From contig JACTAT010000032.1 of NCBI GenBank assembly GCA_014526335.1, positions 1,789,026 to 1,853,025 of the forward strand: 64,000 nucleotides of DNA, written 5' to 3'. The position numbers were made by a program, and so were the translations under genes. Source of the DNA: Chrysaora quinquecirrha. Its lineage: Eukaryota > Cnidaria > Scyphozoa > Semaeostomeae > Pelagiidae. The notes beneath the pieces were generated by a model. It did not search any database, was not told the DNA's origin, and saw only the letters and a program-made list of their open reading frames with translations. Shown here piece by piece: positions 57,710 through 64,000 of the stretch (the first letter of the stretch is position 1; each line of letters begins with the position of its first letter).

Positions 57710-58823
57710 AATCAAGAGGAGAACAAGCTCCTCTCAGTCAGGTTCTCCAGGCAAGAAGAAAGGCTTAGAAAGCTCGAGACATCCATACTTGAAAAAGTGG
57801 AAAATAAGCTTTCAAAATTGGAAGATCTGAGGCCTAAATCAGCTACCGAATCTGAAGAAGGCCTAAAAGCAAAAATAGCTTCATTAGAGGCTTCAGTTGA
57901 TATCTTGAATGATGAACTAATGAATAAAGACAAAGTTATAAGCCAACTTGGAAAAGATAACAAAAGACTTGAAAATGAACTGAGTCAGCGAGATAGATTG
58001 ATAAAATCCAAATCATGCGAGCTAGAAGATGTTAGGCAGAGGTTGGATTTTCTCCAATCTCAACAAAACACTCTTTCTTCTTATGAAGAAGAGGCTCTTC
58101 AACTAAAATCCAATTTGAATAATTTGGAAAAAGAAAACGAGATTCTACATGTCAAAATATGTCACCTAACAAACCAGTTAGAATCCGAAAGAGAAAGCCT
58201 TGCATACGCTCAAAGGAAACGAAGAAAAAGGCAATCATTTTAATTCTGACCAATGCTTTCTTATTGGTGATTCTCTATTGGATCACTTGGAAATAGATTG
58301 GATCCTCTCCAAGGAACAAGCCCAACTAACTTACCACAAAGCTTACAAGATAGATGATGCGAAGGAAACAATAAAGAATATCAAAGAAACACCTAAATGC
58401 ATCCTAATACATGTTGGCACTAACAACCTCAAAACCACCTCAGCTGAGTCTATGGTACAGAATATTGAGTACATAGCTGACCTTGCATCAAAAAAATCAA
58501 GCAAAGTTATAATCAGCACCATTTCCCCAAGATATGATGACAGGTCTCTAAACATAAAGGCCCAACTCATCAATGCCAAAATTTTAGAAAAGTTCGAGGT
58601 TGCAGAACACATCTTCATTTGTGACAACGCAAATCTAAATGTTCGGGCCAACCAAAGTGGAAAGTTCTTTGCTCCAGACAAGCTTCATTTGAACGAAGAT
58701 GGGTGCAAAGTCTTTGCCCAAAACCTAAAATCCAGTCTTTGTAGCGATTTAAATATTGAAGAAAGATCAGGAAGAGAAAGATCCAGATCTCCAAGATTTG
58801 CCCAAAGAAACAATGGCCAGTGA
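57710..58823 (+). pseudogene. LINE ORF1: coiled coil plus SGNH esterase
   Basis: About 170 codons of heptad-rich coiled coil (57710-58243) overlap, in a shifted frame from 58200, an SGNH/GDSL hydrolase domain to 58823. The catalytic series is visible: FLIGDSLLDHL (Ser), LIHVGTNNL (Asn) and DKLHLNEDG (Asp-x-x-His). This coiled-coil/esterase arrangement is known for ORF1 of some CR1 LINEs. One frameshift near 58225 joins the parts. Confidence 0.75.
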
Positions 58824-60199
58824 TATCATAGACAGAGAGGTCGAGGGAGGTATCTTTGATGTTAGTGTTTTTTTTTCTACAACAGGGATTATTTGTTCAA
58901 TGATAAAAGCCTTTTTTAACTTTATTGATATCGGTGTTTGGAACATACAGGGGCTATTTGAATCTATCAATGGTACTAAAATTTGCAAGCTAGAGGATGA
59001 GCTGATATTGCCTATAATTAATAAATTTGATATCCTATGTCACCAAGAAACTCATTGTGGCCCCGACGACCTAAGACAACTGTCTTTAGCAGGATATGTT
59101 TTAAAGCACTTCAATAGACCTAAAAGCCACAATGGGTGCTACTTTGGTGGTCTGTTGCTAATTTGGTGGCATAAAAATTGTGAATAACACCTATCATGAC
59201 AAACTTTAGATTAAATTATACAAAAAATTCTTTGCTCTTCCTGAACACATCTTCCTATCCTTTGTATATGCTAGCCCTGCCACTTCACCTTACACTAAAA
59301 CACTTCCTTATGAAATCTTTCAAGAACTAGAAAAAGATTGTGCTAACTTTTCTAAAGAGGGCAAGGTGATGATTGCAGGTGACCAAAATGCAAGGACAGG
59401 AAGGGCAAATGATTATGTCATGGATGATGGTGACAGATTTTCACCCATTAGTGATATAGACGGATATACTTATGATAATCCTTTCCCTAGGAATAATTTA
59501 GACAACTCCCCTTGGATACCCATGGGGAAAAACTGATTGAGCTTTGCAAGACTAATTCTGTTAGAATATTGAATGGGAGGATAAATGGAGATATTGGTAA
59601 CTTCACTAGATTCCCTACTAGGCTTGGAGACAATCCCAGAACCATCGACTATTTTCTTGCCGACTACTAGCTACTAAAACTAGTTAGGAGCTTTAAAGTT
59701 CTTCCATTAACCCACCTTTCAGACCATTGTTGCATTTTCACCTCGATCAAAACTAGATTTAACCCTGACTTAGCTAATGATAGTACCTCGGAAACAGCTA
59801 ATATAAATGTGTATCCTGATATCTATAAACCGGATGCTCTGTCTTTAAAGATTTTTGAGAAAGCCCTAAAAAGTAATTTTGAAAAACTAAATATAAATGA
59901 TATGAAGTTTGACATAGTTGATAAAGCCATCGAAGAAGTAACAACAATCATTACTGAAATAGCTAATAAGACAATAAGGAGAGTTAAATTTAAACCATGA
60001 AGGATAAAAAGAAATAAAAAACCCTGGTTTGATAACAACTGCAGATAAAGAGCAAACTAAACAAAGTACGCAAAGAGTTACATGACAAATCACTTGATAA
60101 TAATGTTCTCTCTGATTATCTGTCAACCTGTAAAGCATACAAACGCAGCCTAAGAAAAGCTGAACACTCTTTTAGAATTGAGCTGAAGCACAAATTAGA
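57710..60199 (+). mobile_element. CR1-type LINE with esterase ORF1, 3' truncated
   Basis: It begins with a coiled-coil/esterase ORF1 (57710-58823). Then comes an APE endonuclease in pieces (58930-59760) with GVWNIQGLFESI, LCHQETHCG, MIAGDQNAR and LSDHCCIF. The linker before the reverse transcriptase (59809-60000) follows. The sequence stops at about 60199, so the reverse transcriptase is missing. Stops and frameshifts are present in the endonuclease part only. Confidence 0.75.
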
Positions 60200-60580
60200 C
60201 CCCGGGGGGGGATACTTCAATATGAAGCCATACCCGAGGTGCCGCTCATATGGGTGGGTTATTTCAACTGAAATTCTGTACACATGGGTCTGATATTCTG
60301 CTCGATTCTGATAAATGGGTTGGTATTTTTCGGATTTTCGCAAGATATGTTGACCGCAGAACGACTGAAAATCGTTTTCTCTGCATTTCGCTTTCGAAAC
60401 GATACAAACGATAACGATAACTTTTTGCACGCTTCCTCACACTGTTGGACGTCTCAGCAACAACAACAGAGCCCGGTCTCGTTGCTTGCAAAGGATCTTG
60501 GTCAGACTCCAATTCGCGTTGCCTTAGCGACTCATGTGCCCTCACGTGCGTGCGTGCAGTCTGGATATGGTCTTTTAAAC
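60200..60580. other. Upstream region of the exon-cassette gene
   Basis: It starts with a CCCCGGGGGGGG run and ATACTTCAATATGAAGCC, which reads like the end of an interspersed repeat. A short CAACAACAACAG tract and CACGTGCGTGCGTGC precede the ATG at 60581. There is no clear TATA box. Confidence 0.35.
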
Positions 60581-63500
60581 ATGGGAATCGACAAAAGAGG
60601 AGTCTTTAGAGGAAAGTGTTCAAATTGTGCCAACTGTGACGATTTTGAGGCGGAAGAAGCTTCAGCAAGATGTGGTTACTGTGGCTGTATTCCCGTGCAC
60701 CACACAGATCTAAGAAGTGAGTTGCTGTATACCATTGCGGCTTTGTGACATTGCTTTGTGCTCGCTTACAAGTCAGACTATGTAGGCCTAAGCATGGGTG
60801 TACTTGCACCCTTTTCATTTCATCTTCAATCTTTTAGGCATAGTGGCCCCTCATCAGTCAGAAAACTGATTTACAGGGTGCAACGTTAATAGCTTCATTG
60901 CTCTCAGAAACAGAATTACAGTTAGATGTAAAATAGATTATATATTACTATTCTATTACGTCAGTCAGCTCAGCTTACCTGCTTACGCCTTTTGCTTTTC
61001 CCTTTGTTTTTCAACTACCCCCTACAAGTACAAATAGAATTCGCCTTTACATTGAACTTTGTTTTGATCTTTGATCTTCATAGTGCAAAAATGTTATTGT
61101 TAAAATAAAACATATATTAAAACATATTATTAATATTAAAACATATTATGAGTTGTTCGGCTACATGTTATTCAGGTGCTGAAAAGAGTTTGATGAAAAA
61201 TATAAATTCAAGTGGCAGCACCAGCAGTATCAGGGAAACAAGTGGTGCAGATTCTTTGCCAGGTTAGATCTACATAGAGTAATAGTTATTGTAAAACTAG
61301 AATCCTCACATTTTTAAACTGACCATTGATACAAAATTCCTAACTTGCAAATTTTTCTCCTTAATTTACCAAGAAATGGAAAATGTATGCAATAGTGGAC
61401 AATAGAAGCTTAAAAAGTCATCCTAAATATATAAACATTAAATTTAATGAAGAATTTCTTCAAATTCAGGTGCTGAAGATGAGAGTTTTACAATGTCTGA
61501 ATATGCTTATGCTACCTACAACAGTGCATCAAATAGTTCAACTCCTTCATCAGGTATGCATGGCCTTTTTTTAAAAGAAGAATTATAATGCGAAAAGACA
61601 ATATATTTAGCACACTAAGGTTTTTCTGACATGTGTTTCATCAAAGTGTGACTTACAACATTGTCACAGTTTTGTAAGTCACAATCTGGTGAATTTCAGG
61701 TGTACCTAATGTCACCAAATGTTATTCAGGTGCTGAAAAGAGTTTGATGAAAAATATAAATTCAAGTGGCAGCACCAGCAGTATCAGGGAAACAAGTGGT
61801 GCAGATTCTTTGTCAGGTAAGATCTACATTGAGTAATAGTTATTGTAAAACTAGAATCCTCTTTTTTTTTTAACTGACCATTTAAACAAAATTCCTAACT
61901 TGCAAAGGTTTCTCCTTAATTTACCAAGAAATGGAAAATGTATGCAATAGCAATAATAGAAGCTTAAAAGTCATCCTAAATATATAAACATTAAATTTAA
62001 TGAAGAATTTATTTCTTCAAATTCAGGTGCTGAAGATGAGAGTTTTACAATGTCTGAATATGCTTATGCTACCTACAACAGTGCATCAAATAGTTCAACT
62101 CCTTCATCAGGTATGCATGGTCTTTTTTTAAAAGAAGAATTATAATGCAAAAAGACAATATATTTAGCACACTAAGGTTTTTCTGACATGTGTTTCATGA
62201 AAGTGTGACTTACAACATTGTCACAGTTTTGTAAGTCACAATCTGGTGAATTTCAGGTGTACCTAATGTCACCAAATGTTATTCAGGTGCTGAAAAGAGT
62301 TTGATGAAAAATATAAATTCAAGTGGCAGCACCAGCAGTATCAGGGAAACAAGTGGTGCAGAATCTTTGTCAGGTAAGATCTACATAGAGTAATAGTTAT
62401 TGTAAAACTAGAATCCTCTTTTTTTAAACTGACCATTTAAACAAAATTCCTAACTTGCAAATGTTTCTCCTTAATTTACCTTGGTAATTTTGAAAATGTA
62501 TGCGATAGCAATAATAGAAGCTTAAAAAGTCATCCTAAATATATAAACATTAAATTTAAAGAAGAATTTATTTCTTCAAATTCAGGTGCTGAAGATGAGA
62601 GTTTTACAATGTCTGAATATGCTTATGCTACCTACAAAAGTGCATCAAGTAGTTCAACTTCTTCAACAGGTGTGCAAAATTTATAAAACATATAATAAAT
62701 GAAATATATGGTGGATCTTTTATACATTCTTTTGACCAAAAAAATATATTTATTGTTAAGAAGGAAAGCTAAGGAAGTCTGACTTGTATGACAGTTTGGA
62801 TACACAACAAAATACCTCATAGTAAATCTTAACTATGAAGTTCTTATTCTTCCTCCCTGCTTATGAACCCTTGATGTATTTAGGTTTGTAAAATGAGCTT
62901 TTTTATCACAGCCAGCAAAGCCAAGGCAAAACTACAAAGACTGTGTGATAATCTGCGGACATCTATGGAGCGTTCAAAAGGAATTCACCATTTAGTGACT
63001 GTGGAAGATGAGAGAGCATGTGTAATGTGCATTTACTGTGAAGAGAAAATATCCCTTGGATTGGTGAAACTTGGAATGTCAAATTTCAAGTTGCACATGA
63101 AAACAGCAAGGCATAGATCTAAGATAGCTGACTACTATGGCATGGAATGTGCAGAAAATACAGCAGCAACAGCTGTTCTGAGTGAGTTAGACAAGAAAGT
63201 GTACATAATTAGGAAAGAGGGGGTAATCACATGCTGACCATGTGGAAAATCGTTTGAAAAATCTAATTCTTCCAAATTTTTGTTAAGTAATATCAAGCAA
63301 CACGAGTATACTGCACAGCATTTGAAAGAATGTACGTTAAAGAAAAATGTCAAGAGAATAGATGAGTTTTTTTACCACTCAGTCAGCAAAAAGCAAAAGC
63401 AGCAGAATTTATGACTAGAGTCAAAAGTTTGTGAAGGTTTTTATGAGGAAGAGTGTCTTCTCAGTGACTCTACAGGCAAGTTAATAACAGTAAATCCAAA

Positions 63501-64000
63501 GATTCTAATCAATGATCTTCATCCTGGTATGGATGATGGTTTGCAAAGTTGGTATGCAGAGCCTCATAAGACTGTAAAGTTTGGGGGAAAAGAATACAAA
63601 GGTGCATTTCGTAGCTTTAAATGTAACAGAATGACCAGTCGCTCAAAACAGATTTGTTCATAATGCGCAAGTATAACAAAGCTATTATCTTTTCGAAAAC
63701 GACTTCAGCTAAGAGTCTCAAAGGAAAGATCTGTTTCAATTAGAACAGGTTTTCTCAACAAAACTGAACTTCTTGAAAAATCAAGACGACAATCAAAAGA
63801 AATAGATAGTCTGAGACACAATTTGTTCTTGGAGAAATAAAAGGCAGCAAGGTTGAAAATAAGGACAAGGACATTGAAGGAGAAGTTAGATTATTTTGCA
63901 AAGAGTGGAAGGATTGGGTCAATTATTCACAAACTTGTGTCTGCTGCAAATGGTGGTAAACTAAAAGACAAGAATATACTTTTAGACATGCTTGAGTCAG
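60581..64000 (+). pseudogene. Multi-exon gene: Cys/His domain, repeated Ser-rich exons, BED-like finger
   Basis: Proposed exons: 60581-60716; then 61176-61262, 61470-61553, 61730-61816, 62027-62110, 62287-62373, 62586-62669; then 62912 onward beyond the window. Exon 1 starts with ATG and encodes RGVFRGKCSNCANC and CGYCGCIPVHH, a probable zinc-binding module. Its donor A|GTGAGT is phase 1 and all later junctions are phase 1, so the frame runs through. The last exon has a BED-like C2H2 pattern (CVMCIYCEE, FKLHMKTARHR). In the same frame, stops occur at 63235 (TGA), 63412 (TGA), 63661 (TAA) and 63838 (TAA), without frameshift. The later part reads as a long charged protein. The family is not recognised; it may be transposase-like. 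Confidence 0.6.
61176..62669 (+). repeat. Triplicated two-exon cassette
   Basis: An 87-nt exon (encoding AEKSLMKNINSSGSTSSIRE and more) and an 84-nt exon (AEDESFTMSEYAYATYNSAS and more), with their introns, are repeated three times at about 555-bp spacing (starts 61176, 61730, 62287). Both exons are phase 1-1 and divisible by three, so any number can be included or skipped without loss of frame. Copies are nearly identical, introns included. Donor sites differ slightly (GTTAGA in the first, GTAAGA in the others). Confidence 0.85.

Noticed and set aside
1..64000. tRNA or rRNA genes
   Set aside because: No cloverleaf with A/B boxes or conserved rRNA segment was recognised by reading; a covariance-model scan would be needed to exclude degenerate tRNAs.

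Overview
The window is AT-rich eukaryotic nuclear DNA. Introns with GT/AG borders, CR1-type LINEs with microsatellite tails, Gypsy and Penelope-like fragments, TA-flanked MITEs, tyrosine recombinases and TATA/CCAAT promoters all point to an invertebrate animal. Several protein families here (a C2H2 finger/tyrosine recombinase/SANT fusion, a FEN-like nuclease with a CXC tail) are ones I associate with cnidarians, so an anthozoan-like genome is my best guess. I see no rRNA, tRNA, bacterial operon or CRISPR array. Almost everything is mobile or decaying. Many frames are broken by single-base indels, often at homopolymers, so some 'pseudogenes' could be consensus errors.

1-22.7 kb: a tandem unit of about 5.5 kb is present three times (A 1-4580, B 12381-16733, C 16734-21384). 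Each unit carries a small exon-like ORF (A and C), a palindromic array of TGATCC-type 10-11 bp monomers, an acidic C2H2 protein gene (ORF1), a second gene ending in a Cys-rich knuckle (ORF2), and two promoter modules. The modules contain uninterrupted heat-shock elements (TTC and GAA alternating every 5 bp), CCAAT and TATA boxes and, in the second, paired TGACGTCA sites. C is intact; A and B share the same two frameshifts. A FEN/XPG-like nuclease plus CXC gene (minus strand, six exons, several frameshifts) separates A from B. A fourth promoter module (D, 22.3-22.7 kb) faces a broken Polinton-type DNA polymerase B N-terminal fragment.

22.7-48.6 kb: Gypsy gag remnant, minisatellites, a LINE endonuclease fragment apparently split by a nearly complete CR1 LINE (28.7-33.1 kb, minus), a decayed gene of unknown family, long inverted repeats, a tyrosine recombinase that has lost its HxxR arginine, a dead Gypsy pol (40-43.7 kb), a Penelope GIY-YIG fragment and another CR1 LINE.

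48.6-64 kb: the C2H2/recombinase/SANT gene, a 400-bp near-palindrome, three TA-flanked short elements, an intact RPA1-like OB-fold gene, a CR1 LINE with an SGNH esterase ORF1, and at the right edge a multi-exon gene in which a pair of symmetric phase-1 exons is repeated three times before a BED-like exon with four in-frame stops.
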